Made by a program: the position numbers and the translations under genes. From Trichormus sp. NMC-1 (GTDB lineage: Bacteria; Cyanobacteriota; Cyanobacteriia; Cyanobacteriales; Nostocaceae): a stretch of 64,000 bases of DNA. The notes beneath the pieces are model-generated. The model saw only the letters and a list, made by a program, of their open reading frames with translations. It searched no databases and was not told the DNA's origin. The stretch covers positions 637,421-701,420 of the forward strand of contig NZ_LZQD01000002.1 of NCBI RefSeq assembly GCF_001858025.1, given 5' to 3'. The first letter of the stretch is position 1, and each line of letters opens with the position of its first letter. Shown in pieces: positions 35,641 through 44,796 of this stretch.

Positions 35641-35682
35641 TTAAATTGTGTCCGGGTCAATATTTAACTCTCTCAATTTTGC
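35641..35682 (-). pseudogene. 3'-end remnant of a Uma2-family gene
   Basis: On the minus strand the last 12 codons before the stop read KLRELNIDPDTI, identical in protein to the end of the Uma2 gene at 47859-48560. The similarity continues through the 3' flank into the GTAGGTT repeat. Upstream of these codons the frame meets a stop and no Uma2 sequence is seen, so the rest of the gene is gone. Confidence 0.75.
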
Positions 35683-35856
35683 CTGTTTTATCTATGTAGC
35701 CCCATTTATCACCAATTTGAATCCTTGCTAAATCTTAAAGTGCCATCTCATTTGAACTTATCGTATTTTCAGCTACAGTAATCCCTCTCCTAAGTGAGCA
35801 ACAATGGAAATAAAGAACTGATATGCAGCCTTTCCTGTAAATAATGCGGCTGTTTC

Positions 35857-37545
35857 ATGAAACCTCGAATAATTGTTTGTGGCTTAGGACGTACTGGATA
35901 TAAAATCTTTCGTTTGCTGAGACAACAGGGTGCTTTAGTCGTTGGTATTCATCGCAAACCCATACCTGGCGAAGCTTCGGGAGATGTAATTATTGGCGAT
36001 TTACACGCAGCTTCAACCCTGAAAGCAGCAGGAATTGAGCAAGCACATACTTTAGTAATTGCCGGTTCTGATGATGCGCTAAATTTGTCAATCATGATGC
36101 AAGCGCGGGTACTGAATTCTCATATTCGGATTATTAACCGCTTTTATAATACGAATTTAGGTGAACGTCTAGATCAAACTATAGTAGACCATTTAAGTAT
36201 GAGTGTTGTCGGGTTGGCAGCACCAGTATTTACTTTTGCTGCTTTAGGAAATCAAGCAATAGGACAAATTAAATTATTTGATCAAACTTGGCCAATTCAG
36301 GAAGAATATCTTGATGAGGATCATGTTTGGATAGGTCAGAAAATAAGTGATTTATGGGAAGATAAGACGCGGATGCTAATTTATTATCTACCTGTAGTCG
36401 GGAAGATGAATTTAGTATCGGCGGTGTTGTCTGAACAAAGATTAAAAGTGGGCGATCGCTTAATTATTGGCATTCAACCTCGCGTCAATCAATCACGTAA
36501 ATCATTTGCAAGAAAACTACTAAAAATATTTACAAGTATCCGCCAGTTTCAGAAACACGCCCAATCTGTAATAGTCATGGCAATGGTGCTAGTAGGCATT
36601 ATTTTAATGGCTACATTTACCTATGTTTCTACTAAATTAAATATCTCTTTTGTTGATGCTTTATATTTTGCTGTGGGCATGATTACAGGTGCAGGTGGTA
36701 ATGATAAAGTAGTAGAACAAGCACCCAACAGTATTAAATTATTTACAGTTTTTATGATGCTGGCAGGGGCAGCAGTTTTTGGTATTTGGTATGCTATGCT
36801 CACCGATTTTGTTTTAGGTACTCGCCTCAAACAATTTTGGGATGTTGCTAGAATTCCCCAACGTAGTCATTATATTGTTTGTGGTTTGAGTGGAATTGGT
36901 ATTAGAATTATCCAGCAACTCCACGCTAGTGGACACGAAGTAGTAGTAATTGAAACAGATCCTAATAATAGATTTGTTAATACTGCTAGGGGAATGAGTA
37001 TTCCTGTAATTATTGCTGATGCTAGTTTTCGGACAACTTTGCAAACTAGTAATATAGATACAGCCGCCGCAGTTCTTGCTGTTACTAATAACGATGCGAC
37101 TAATTTAGAAATTGCTCTTAAAGCTAAATGTTTAAAACCCAAAATTCCTGTAATTGTTAATTACGCTGATCCTGATTTTGCGGGTATGGCACAACAGGTT
37201 TTTGACTTTGAAGCTGTATTGAGTCCGGCGGAATTAGCAGCCCCTGCTTTTGCTGCTGCTGCCCTTGGGGGTAGGATTATTGGGAATGGGATTATTGCCG
37301 ATAGTTTGTGGGTAGCTTTTGCCACTTTAATTACACCTTTACATCCTTTTTGTGGTCAATGGGTGAAAGATGTAGCCAGGTCTGCTGATTTTGTACCTTT
37401 GTATATAGAGACAAATCATCAAACTTTAAACGGTTGGGATTTATTAGAAACTAACCTCAGTGCTGGAGATATTTTGTATATGACTATTCCGGCAAATCGG
37501 TTATATCAATTATGGCGCGAGGAACAGCAGCCGATAATAGGTTGA
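35857..37545 (+). CDS. RCK-pore-RCK ion-channel/TrkA-type protein
   Basis: 562 residues. Residues 1-120 form a TrkA-N/RCK Rossmann domain (IIVCGLGRTGYKIFRLL; IIGDLHAASTLKAAGIEQAHTLVIAGSDD), followed by a TrkA-C-like part. Two membrane helices at about 240-262 and 297-322 bracket a pore loop (SFVDALYFAVGMITGAGGNDKV). The second RCK starts at about 342 (SHYIVCGLSGIGIRIIQQL). The topology matches a two-helix K+ channel, but the filter is TGAGGND rather than TVGYGD, so ion selectivity is doubtful. RCK domains suggest gating by nucleotide, Ca2+ or NAD(H). It follows the polyferredoxin fusion on the same strand after 330 bp. Confidence 0.85.
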   Translation: MKPRIIVCGLGRTGYKIFRLLRQQGALVVGIHRKPIPGEASGDVIIGDLHAASTLKAAGIEQAHTLVIAGSDDALNLSIMMQARVLNSHIRIINRFYNTNLGERLDQTIVDHLSMSVVGLAAPVFTFAALGNQAIGQIKLFDQTWPIQEEYLDEDHVWIGQKISDLWEDKTRMLIYYLPVVGKMNLVSAVLSEQRLKVGDRLIIGIQPRVNQSRKSFARKLLKIFTSIRQFQKHAQSVIVMAMVLVGIILMATFTYVSTKLNISFVDALYFAVGMITGAGGNDKVVEQAPNSIKLFTVFMMLAGAAVFGIWYAMLTDFVLGTRLKQFWDVARIPQRSHYIVCGLSGIGIRIIQQLHASGHEVVVIETDPNNRFVNTARGMSIPVIIADASFRTTLQTSNIDTAAAVLAVTNNDATNLEIALKAKCLKPKIPVIVNYADPDFAGMAQQVFDFEAVLSPAELAAPAFAAAALGGRIIGNGIIADSLWVAFATLITPLHPFCGQWVKDVARSADFVPLYIETNHQTLNGWDLLETNLSAGDILYMTIPANRLYQLWREEQQPIIG

Positions 37546-37593
37546 TGATAAGGGCTGGCTGTCTGGACTACCCTACAAGAGTTTTAGAACTGC

Positions 37594-38109
37594 TTAGTTT
37601 TGGTTTTCACACTTGCAGTTTGGGCTGTTAGGTACTAGAGCTTTACATCCTAAAGTTTCTAAATGATTTAAAACTTCCATTGTATTTTTCTTTTTAGAAC
37701 GCTTTGCTTCTCTATTTTTTGACATAATATTTTCACATAATTTGCAAGCAGTATTTGTGTCAATAGAAGTATTAAAATGTAGCTTTTGGGAATGTAAACA
37801 ATTTCCTTCTATAACTAATTCAAAATTTATTCCAACTTCTTGTAGTTCTTCTTGGGTTATCCAGATAAAATCAAAATTTTGATCTTTTGGAGTTCTATTC
37901 GCGCTTATAGCAACTATCGTGGCATAAAAATCTTGATCTGACTTAACTAGGTAAAGACTATTAATACCATCGTCAAATATATCTATAGCAGCTTTTTGAG
38001 CGCGTTCCTGTTGACTATTACAATCTTCTGGATGCCAATGTGTGAGCTTATTTATTTTTCTAATGTATGCAGGAGTTTGTACACCAAATTCTTCAAGAGT
38101 TGGAAGCAT
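37594..38109 (-). CDS. Third protein of an unknown three-gene cassette
   Basis: 171 residues, not recognised. It is soluble, with an N-terminal helical region (MLPTLEEFGVQTPAYIRKIN), a beta-rich middle (SLYLVKSDQDFYATIVAISA; FDFIWITQEEL), one Cys pair CKLC at about 123-126, and a Cys-rich tail (CKALVPNSPNCKCENQN). The Cys could bind zinc. It starts 19 bp after the 267-residue gene's stop, so it is in the same operon. Low GC content suggests recent transfer. No function can be assigned. Confidence 0.65.
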   Translation of the reverse strand: MLPTLEEFGVQTPAYIRKINKLTHWHPEDCNSQQERAQKAAIDIFDDGINSLYLVKSDQDFYATIVAISANRTPKDQNFDFIWITQEELQEVGINFELVIEGNCLHSQKLHFNTSIDTNTACKLCENIMSKNREAKRSKKKNTMEVLNHLETLGCKALVPNSPNCKCENQN

Positions 38110-38128
38110 TTTTTAAAGTTCTCAACTC

Positions 38129-38908
38129 CTACATATCTTCCATCGCTTCTTTGGCATATTCCTTTACATATTCATCATGCTCAGAATCTGACAAAAAATA
38201 TTCTAATTGACTTTTGATAGATTGAACATCTATCTCATCTTCCATGATTAACAAAGCATCTATAATGGCAGTTTTCACTGAGCGTCTGTTGCTATCTGGA
38301 ATCAATTTAACGATTGCATCAAATCTTTTTTGAGCAGGAATATTCGAGCTACAAGCAATACTTGTAATTAGAATTTCCCATTTTTCTTCTAAAACTAATA
38401 AATCCTTATTGTCAGTGCTAGGTTTTGATAGATGATTAAGAGTAGAAAGAATTACATTTCCACATTTTGCTAACAGCATAACTGTAGCATCAAAACCTTC
38501 ACGAATTTTTCTGGAAGTACCCCAATCTAATACTTCCAATACTGTATTAGTAGAGGTGATGTATTTTGCAACATTTTGAGCAAGTGCTTTTCTGTTATTT
38601 GGATGCTCTTGGAAATAATCTTTGATTAGGATTGAACCAATTAATTCACCACGAGAGGCAGTAACTGGGGTTTTATTAACATAATTATTTTTACCTAAGA
38701 TATTGTAACTTCCTGTTGAAAATATAACCCCCTCAATAGCTGTATTAATTGCTTTTCTACTAGACTGAAACTTGACTTTATTGACTTTTTTTATTCTGTT
38801 TACAGAAGATTTGGAAAATCGCAATTCGTCAATATTATTTTGACTTTTACTTTTCTTATAAGATTGTAAATTTTCAAGTTCAGAAAAACTAGTACACTTA
38901 GTAGTCAT
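38129..38908 (-). CDS. Helical protein of an unknown three-gene cassette
   Basis: About 259 residues from the ATG at 38908 (MTTKCTSFSELENLQSYKK); an upstream ATG at 38932 would add eight. The N-terminal 60 residues are basic and probably flexible. The C-terminal half is alpha-helical with a HEAT- or ARM-like look (RREFD-type helices: KRFDAIVKLIPDSNRRSVKTAIIDALLIM; EYVKEYAKEAMEDM). No catalytic motif. It overlaps the end of the TIGR04255-like gene by 11 bp, which indicates translational coupling. Unknown function; a scaffold or effector-binding role is only a guess. Confidence 0.65.
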   Translation of the reverse strand: MTTKCTSFSELENLQSYKKSKSQNNIDELRFSKSSVNRIKKVNKVKFQSSRKAINTAIEGVIFSTGSYNILGKNNYVNKTPVTASRGELIGSILIKDYFQEHPNNRKALAQNVAKYITSTNTVLEVLDWGTSRKIREGFDATVMLLAKCGNVILSTLNHLSKPSTDNKDLLVLEEKWEILITSIACSSNIPAQKRFDAIVKLIPDSNRRSVKTAIIDALLIMEDEIDVQSIKSQLEYFLSDSEHDEYVKEYAKEAMEDM

Positions 38909-39674
38909 AACGCCCCCATAATTTTTGAGCATCTTCTTGTGTTAGTTCCAAAAAAGCTTTTACTATGTAATCATGGGCAGATGTGAACCAGTTTGTTATT
39001 GGAATATTAGCATTATCAATTGTCGCAATTAGTTGAAAACCTAAAAAATCTTCTGAAGTTACTTCTTCCTCATTATCAACATCACTTGAGATTTTAGATA
39101 ACTGCTCCACTTTAACAGATAATGCTCCAGATTGATTAGGCAATAAGAAACTAATTTGGAAATCGAATGAATCTGGAATTTTTATAAAACCATTCCATTC
39201 TGTTGTTATAAAATTAAATATTTTGGCATGATCTTTAGCATTTTTCCATCCCCAATTTTTGTCAATTCCATTGACATAAGCCAATTCATATTTTTTAATT
39301 TCTATAGACTCTTCTGCAATATTTAACCACCATTCTTCTAAATGATTCCATTGGATAAGAAAATTTTGAAATATCTCCTCAAAATGAGGATTTTCATCTT
39401 GTTGATCATACCTCCAATTGAATACAAATAGATTATCTTGAAGTTGAATTATTTTCTTTCTATCATTTGATATGAACCATACTCTGCGTAGAGGAGGTGT
39501 ATTATTTTCATAGTCTTCTAATTCAATGGGTATGTTATCTTGTTGCAATGGAAACTCTGATCGAATTGACTCCCAATAAAGTCCTAAATGAACAGAAGAA
39601 AAACCAGGAGCAACAAATTCTACAGAAAAAACAATTTCATCTAGAGGGGGCTGTGTAAATCTTACTGAAGCCAT
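38898..39674 (-). CDS. TIGR04255-family-like protein
   Basis: 258 residues. The N-terminus MASVRFTQPPLDEIVFSVEF and the following FSSVHLGLYWESIRSEFP match the beginning of TIGR04255 proteins, a sporadically distributed family of unknown function. Later features are RRVWFISNDRKKIIQLQDNLFVFNWR and the ELAYVNGI segment, all typical of that family as I remember it. Soluble; no membrane segment. First gene of a three-gene minus-strand operon. Members occur patchily between related genomes, which fits a mobile accessory or defence gene, but this is not proven. Confidence 0.75.
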   Translation of the reverse strand: MASVRFTQPPLDEIVFSVEFVAPGFSSVHLGLYWESIRSEFPLQQDNIPIELEDYENNTPPLRRVWFISNDRKKIIQLQDNLFVFNWRYDQQDENPHFEEIFQNFLIQWNHLEEWWLNIAEESIEIKKYELAYVNGIDKNWGWKNAKDHAKIFNFITTEWNGFIKIPDSFDFQISFLLPNQSGALSVKVEQLSKISSDVDNEEEVTSEDFLGFQLIATIDNANIPITNWFTSAHDYIVKAFLELTQEDAQKLWGRYDY

Positions 39675-39839
39675 TAGTCTGTGTGATGATTATATTAATC
39701 ATGAGACAATATACAATAATATTAGCATTCATATAGATAGCAAAGTCATACCAAATTGAGGGATTATTGGATGGGCTAAGGATAATTAGTTATACAGATA
39801 TGAATCTGGATATTTGTCCATTATCCTTTGTCCTTCAAT

Positions 39840-40808
39840 TCACCGCGCAATATCCAAACCCAAAGCCACAGCCCCCCATAACGGCGCATCATCACCCAAC
39901 AACGCCCGCACAACTTCAAAATTAACTTCTGGTAATGCGGTTTCCTGCGCTACCTTGCGTACTGTTGCCCAAAAACTATCCCCGGCTTTGGTGACACCAC
40001 CACCTAAAACAAAGCGTTGGGGATTCATCAAGTTGGCTACATTCCCAATACCTACACCTAAAGCCCAAGCCGCTTTGTACAAAACTTCTTGAGCCAATTC
40101 ATCACCATGAGCAGCAGCTGTACTGATGACTTGTCCGGTGAGCAAGTTTAAATCATTGCTTACTAAATATCTAAGTATTTCTCCTCTTGTGCTGGGTGAG
40201 AAATCCTGGGTTTCTTTGTCCAAAAGTTCCCGCGCATTTTGTACCATGTAGGGACCAGAGGCTAAACGTTCTACACATCCCCGTTTCCCGCATAAACATA
40301 CTGGCCCGGTGGGGTCCACAACCATGTGTCCAATTTCCCCAGCCATACCACCAGCACCCTGCCAAGGTTTACCGTTGAGTATCCAACCACCACCCACGCC
40401 TGTACTGATGGTGATATAAAACAAACTATCATATCCCCGACCAGCACCAAAGCGATGTTCGCCAATAGCAGCCACGTTCGCATCGTTGTCTACACTGGTA
40501 GGAGCATTGTAATCTTCTTCTAGCAACTCTTTAAGGGGAATATTTTCCCAGCCTGGGACATGATGAGAAAGTCTGACCATTCCTGTGGCTGCGTCTACTG
40601 GACCACCAAAGCTGACACCGATAGCATCGGGTTTATTTTTATCTAGCACAGAATCAATGAGCGATCGCATAATTTCTATATCACTCAAAGCATCTGCGTT
40701 TGCTGGTGAGAGACGATTTTCATAACGCAACCACTCTCTAGAACCAGCTTTCACCGTCGCTGCTGCTAGTTTAGTTCCGCCAAAATCAAGAGCTAATATT
40801 AATGTCAT
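39840..40808 (-). CDS. ROK-family sugar kinase (probable glucokinase)
   Basis: 322 residues. ATP-dependent phosphorylation of glucose, N-acetylglucosamine or N-acetylmannosamine. Signs: phosphate-1 loop LALDFGGTKLAAA, catalytic Asp in VDNDANVAAIGEHRFGAG, STGVGGG adenosine site, E-I-G-H-M (GEIGHMVVDP) and the ROK zinc knuckle CLCGKRGCVE. Complete. The GEIGHM motif supports glucose-type substrates. Monocistronic, convergent with nothing close; the stop lies near the 3-gene cassette's promoter region. Confidence 0.93.
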   Translation of the reverse strand: MTLILALDFGGTKLAAATVKAGSREWLRYENRLSPANADALSDIEIMRSLIDSVLDKNKPDAIGVSFGGPVDAATGMVRLSHHVPGWENIPLKELLEEDYNAPTSVDNDANVAAIGEHRFGAGRGYDSLFYITISTGVGGGWILNGKPWQGAGGMAGEIGHMVVDPTGPVCLCGKRGCVERLASGPYMVQNARELLDKETQDFSPSTRGEILRYLVSNDLNLLTGQVISTAAAHGDELAQEVLYKAAWALGVGIGNVANLMNPQRFVLGGGVTKAGDSFWATVRKVAQETALPEVNFEVVRALLGDDAPLWGAVALGLDIAR

Positions 40809-41193
40809 AATCGATTATTGGTTATTGGTTATTGGTGATAGGAAAGCAGTTTTGGCTCATTACCTTTTTCCCTATTACCAATTACTCAATTATCACGCCA
40901 ATAGACAGTTGCCGTCGTGCATAATGTGACCCTTTCCCATAAATTTGGCTGCATTCTTGACAGCATATCTATTTATTACATCGAATCCCCAGTAAAAAGT
41001 CAGAGGCAACTCATAGTTAAGTCGGAGTACAATAAATAGAGCTTTTTGAAAATTTACTGCACCAGCTTGACAAAATTCATCGAGAGGGTTAATGCAGTCA
41101 AGCTACTGTTCAAGGAACTGGTTTTGTCAAGAAAAGTTCTAAACTGAATAAATAAGCAATCTAGAGCTATTTCTGTGCTACAAATGCTCATTA
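40809..41193. other. Intergenic region between divergent genes
   Basis: 385 bp. A short STRR of TTGGTTA (four copies) lies at 40812-40838. Beyond it I see no gene, hairpin or clear promoter motif. Confidence 0.6.
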
Positions 41194-42114
41194 GTGACAA
41201 AAAAACCAAAAATACGTATGTTGCAACCACTGGGATTTGAGCAACGCTCTATTAATACCTCCCTAGGTAATATGGTATATTATACTGCTAGTGGATTACC
41301 TTGGCAGAATGAAAATGAAAAAACTGACAGGGAAACTTTGGTATTTCTACATGGCTTTGGTGGTGGATCTTCTGCTTACGAATGGTCGAAGGTGTATCCG
41401 GCTTTTGCGGCTGAATATCGGGTGATTGCACCAGATTTAATCGGTTGGGGTAGGTCTAATCATCCGCAACGCAGTTACAAAATTGAGGATTATTTAACGA
41501 CGATTCGAGAGTTTATTGAACAGACTTGTACAAGTCCAGTAACAGCGATCGCATCTTCTTTGACCGCAGGGTTTATAATTCAAGTCGCAAACACTCATCC
41601 TGATCTATTTAAGTCGTTGATTTTGGTCACACCCTCTGGACTTTCGGACTTTGGTCAAGACTACTCTCGCAGCTTTTTTGCCCAATTGGTCAGCGTTCCC
41701 CTGGTTGACCGCTTGCTGTATAGTACTGGAATTGCTACGGATGCAGGTATTCGCAGCTTTTTAGAGCAAAGACAATTTGCCCAGAGTAATCGAGTTTATC
41801 AAGAGATTGTGGAAGCTTATTTACAATCTGCACTACAACCGAATGCTGAGTATGCAGCACTATCTTTTGTGCGTGGAGACTTGTGCTTTGATTTGTCTCT
41901 TTATATTCAACAGCTAACAACTCCCACCGCTATTATTTGGGGACAGAAGTCACAATTTACTGGACCAGAAATTGGTCGCCGCTTTGCGGAAATGAATCCC
42001 CAATTTATTCGTTTTTTCCAACCTTTAGAAAATGTGGGATTAACACCCCAATTAGAATTACCAGCCGTGACAATTGGATTAATTCGCCGATATTTAACTT
42101 TGCTAAATAGGTGA
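41194..42114 (+). CDS. Alpha/beta-hydrolase-fold protein with incomplete triad
   Basis: 306 residues. The fold is clear: oxyanion loop LVFLHGFGGGSSAYEW, RVIAPDLIGWGRSNHP and a nucleophile elbow AIASSLTAGFI with Ser in place but with small-residue changes. The usual Asp position reads IWGQKSQFTGPE and the His position reads ENVGLTPQLELP, so neither Asp nor His is seen where expected. I recall the same features in other cyanobacterial homologues, which suggests a conserved non-hydrolytic or atypical enzyme. GTG start at 41194; an ATG at 41218 is possible. Cytosolic. Confidence 0.82.
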   Translation: MTKKPKIRMLQPLGFEQRSINTSLGNMVYYTASGLPWQNENEKTDRETLVFLHGFGGGSSAYEWSKVYPAFAAEYRVIAPDLIGWGRSNHPQRSYKIEDYLTTIREFIEQTCTSPVTAIASSLTAGFIIQVANTHPDLFKSLILVTPSGLSDFGQDYSRSFFAQLVSVPLVDRLLYSTGIATDAGIRSFLEQRQFAQSNRVYQEIVEAYLQSALQPNAEYAALSFVRGDLCFDLSLYIQQLTTPTAIIWGQKSQFTGPEIGRRFAEMNPQFIRFFQPLENVGLTPQLELPAVTIGLIRRYLTLLNR

Positions 42115-42163
42115 TTGGGTGATTGGAGACTGGGGAGCAGGCTTGCCGTGAGCGTAGCCGAAC

Positions 42164-42190
42164 GGGAGCAGGGAGCAGGGAGCAGGGACG
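42164..42190. repeat. GGAGCAG heptamer array with GCGTAGCC unit
   Basis: About four copies of GGAGCAG, preceded at 42140-42163 by a TTGCCGTGAGCGTAGCCGAA unit of the type that recurs in Nostocales intergenic DNA. A similar GGGAGCA array is at 45347-45392. Confidence 0.8.
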
Positions 42191-42244
42191 CAGGAGAATA
42201 AATATCAATAATTTCCCAATTACCAATCACCAATTACCAAAATG

Positions 42245-42778
42245 TTATTTATCTTTTAAGCGGAGATCAATAACAGAAGCGTTGAAATTATAGTTAAAAC
42301 CTTCTAATTCAAAAGGCATACCGATTTTCACTTTATTTTTACCTAAAACTGGACCGCTGTCGGTAAGTTCAGCTGGGCCTTCTAAAGTCAAAAGAAAATC
42401 TCTACTAAAATTATTTGATCTTGGGTCTGGTAATTCTTTCACAGAACCATCAGGTTGGGGAACAGTAATTGTTCTGGGTAGTTCTTGAATGGATTTTATC
42501 CCAATTTCACCATAGGGTTGATTGCGAATAATTACACTTGTTTTACCACCTTTGCTAAATCCTTGTTTAAATAACTGCTCAGGGTCGCGAACATTTAAAC
42601 CACGAACAACTAAATCTACCTCCATAGGTACTGTTTTTTTACCAAGTTGAGCCACAGAACCGTAAGTTCCGGGAAAGATAAAGATGCCAAATATAACCAG
42701 CAAAATTACCAGCCCAGCACCTAAATCGAGTAAGTTGATTTTTCCGAATAAGCGACCTTTGGAATCTAAAATAAGCAT
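42245..42778 (-). CDS. DUF4330 membrane-anchored protein
   Basis: About 177 residues from the ATG at 42778 (MLILDSKGRLFGKINLLDLG); an ATG at 42829 would add 17 residues that do not fit the family. One membrane helix at about 19-38 (AGLVILLVIFGIFIF) is followed by a periplasmic domain of mostly beta strands (VDLVVRGLNVRDPEQLF; GKNKVKIGMPFELEGF). This is the DUF4330 layout, common in cyanobacteria. Function unknown. Single gene, convergent with the alpha/beta-hydrolase gene. Confidence 0.82.
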   Translation of the reverse strand: MLILDSKGRLFGKINLLDLGAGLVILLVIFGIFIFPGTYGSVAQLGKKTVPMEVDLVVRGLNVRDPEQLFKQGFSKGGKTSVIIRNQPYGEIGIKSIQELPRTITVPQPDGSVKELPDPRSNNFSRDFLLTLEGPAELTDSGPVLGKNKVKIGMPFELEGFNYNFNASVIDLRLKDK

Positions 42779-43113
42779 AACAAGTTTTGTCAATGATTGT
42801 AAGAGCAAGGTTTTGGAGGAAAGTGGCAATGTTCTGTATTTGCTAATAAATTAAAGCGGCTTGGTGTTGCGGTCATGGGACAGTCTATCATGTACTGGGA
42901 CAGTTCCCAGCAATGGCAGCCGCAAGCCAACTCAGTTGTAGTTGAGAATTTCTGATTTTTAATCATAGCTCAGACTTTGAGGGTTTTTCGTCTGGTAATC
43001 TTGGAGTTGATATAGTTGTTGAGATTAAGGGTATTGAGTGGAGAATGCAACTTCAGCAGCTATAAATACGTCCCCTATTTTAAGTTCTCACACAACGCTA
43101 TTTTCTGAAGATT

Positions 43114-43968
43114 ATGATTAACTGGAATGGATTTTTGAGAAATTACCGATTATGGCAGCGCCGCTGGTTGTATCCGTTGATTTCCCTAACTGTTGCTCTT
43201 AGTCTGTGCTTGAGTACACCCCTTCCCAGCAAAGCTATAGACTTATTACCGCTTCTCTTCCAAGGTGTGCAAATATTTCAGTTATCGAATATATCTGAGC
43301 GTCAGGAAGTTGAGCTTGGTAAACAGATGAATGATGAATTGCAGCAGGAAGTTCGACTTTCCCGCAATCAACAGCTTAATCGCTATATAGAGCAAGTTGG
43401 TAGACGTTTAGCGGCTAATAGCAGTCGCCCTAATATTCCTTATACTTTTCAAGTAGTTGAAGATGAAGCTGTTAACGCATTTGCCACTGTGGGTGGCTTC
43501 GTTTATGTGAATACGGGGCTATTAAAAGTGGCAGATAATGAAGCGGAGTTAGCGAGTGTACTTGGCCATGAAATGGGTCACATTGAAGGTAAGCATTTAG
43601 TCAAGCAGATGCGGCAAAGAGCGATCGCTAGTGGTGTAGCTACAGCAGCAGGTTTAAATCGAAATCAAGCAGTAGGTATTGGTGTCGATTTAGCACTCAA
43701 TCGTCCACGTAGTCGTCAAGATGAATATGATGCTGATAGAAGAGGATTAAGTACCTTAACACGCGCTGGTTATGCCCCCTTAGCGATGGTTTCGTTTATG
43801 AAAAAGCTAGAGGGAAAGAGTTCCGTTCCCACGTTTTTGAGTACACACCCTGGCGCACGCGATCGCGTCAAGGTTCTCCAACGTCAAATCAATAACCAAC
43901 CAAGTAAGGGAAATTATGGCTTGGATAGTACGACTTATAAAGCTAATATCCGAGCCTTTTTACCGTAG
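43114..43968 (+). CDS. M48-family metalloprotease
   Basis: 284 residues. A zinc endopeptidase of the BepA/YfgC-LoiP type that degrades misfolded envelope proteins. An N-terminal hydrophobic segment (19-42, ending PLPSKA) acts as signal peptide or anchor. Zinc site HEMGH at 152-156 (LGHEMGHIEGKH) with the third ligand Glu in RQDEYDADRRGL. The motif VNAFATVGGFVYVNTGLL just before is typical. Periplasmic. No TPR domain at the C-terminus, so shorter than BepA. Single gene. Confidence 0.93.
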   Translation: MINWNGFLRNYRLWQRRWLYPLISLTVALSLCLSTPLPSKAIDLLPLLFQGVQIFQLSNISERQEVELGKQMNDELQQEVRLSRNQQLNRYIEQVGRRLAANSSRPNIPYTFQVVEDEAVNAFATVGGFVYVNTGLLKVADNEAELASVLGHEMGHIEGKHLVKQMRQRAIASGVATAAGLNRNQAVGIGVDLALNRPRSRQDEYDADRRGLSTLTRAGYAPLAMVSFMKKLEGKSSVPTFLSTHPGARDRVKVLQRQINNQPSKGNYGLDSTTYKANIRAFLP

Positions 43969-44034
43969 AAACACTGTTCCAGCTAGTCAAAAAATACCCC
44001 CATATTGTCATTGCTCTCAACCTGGGCTTTCATC

Positions 44035-44796
44035 TCAGGCTCGTTGCTTGTGACGATGACTAACTTTAACTTTCTTTGGCTCAACTATAGCTACTGCTTT
44101 TTCCAAAGGCAGAGTCCGAACGCAGTGGTTAAAGACATTGGCTTGATAAACCAATTTATTGGTAATATCCAGTCCGGTTAACCAACCACTGCGAGGATGA
44201 TACGCACCGGTATCAATGTCTAGCCAGCCTTTTCCTTGCGCTAATTGACCAGGAGCCACCCCTGGTAAACTGAAGGTGATAGTATGACCGACAATAATTA
44301 ATTTATCCTGAAAGTAAGGCTGTTGGAGGCTGTGAAATTCATCACGTATCCAACAAAGATCGTCTGCTGTTTGTTCTGATACAGATTTATCGGGATCTAC
44401 ACCTGCATGAGTTAACCAAACATCTCCCAAATCAAGATAGATAGGTAAACTTTGAAACCAATCGATATGTTCTTGGGGAATTTGGGCGGCTTGATAACTA
44501 TTAATAGTTGCTTGTCCACCACTATACAGCCATGCGTGCATTGTTTGATTAGAGGTATATTTATTACCAAGCACGCTCAGTAACATCTGTTCATGATTAC
44601 CTAGCAGACAAGAATAGTTATTTTGTTTGACAAAATCTACTACCTGTGAACTTTGAGGTCCGCGATCGATTAAGTCTCCCAAAAAATAGACTTGATCTGT
44701 TGATGTGGGAGCAATTCCCGCCAACAGAGTCATTAAACCTTGATAGTAACCATGTACATCGCCAATAATAATTCTTCGTGGACTAATTTCGCTCAT
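44035..44796 (-). CDS. Metallophosphoesterase (PPP-type Ser/Thr phosphatase-like)
   Basis: 253 residues. Two-metal phosphatase: GDVHG (IIIGDVHGYYQGL), GDLIDRGP and LLGNHE appear in order, then DVWLTHAG and IVGHT, which is the complete PPP signature. It could act on phosphoproteins, or as an ApaH-like Np4A hydrolase; the size and lack of extra domains fit PrpA/Stp-type bacterial protein phosphatases. Cytosolic. Lone gene, convergent with the M48 gene. Confidence 0.9.
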   Translation of the reverse strand: MSEISPRRIIIGDVHGYYQGLMTLLAGIAPTSTDQVYFLGDLIDRGPQSSQVVDFVKQNNYSCLLGNHEQMLLSVLGNKYTSNQTMHAWLYSGGQATINSYQAAQIPQEHIDWFQSLPIYLDLGDVWLTHAGVDPDKSVSEQTADDLCWIRDEFHSLQQPYFQDKLIIVGHTITFSLPGVAPGQLAQGKGWLDIDTGAYHPRSGWLTGLDITNKLVYQANVFNHCVRTLPLEKAVAIVEPKKVKVSHRHKQRA

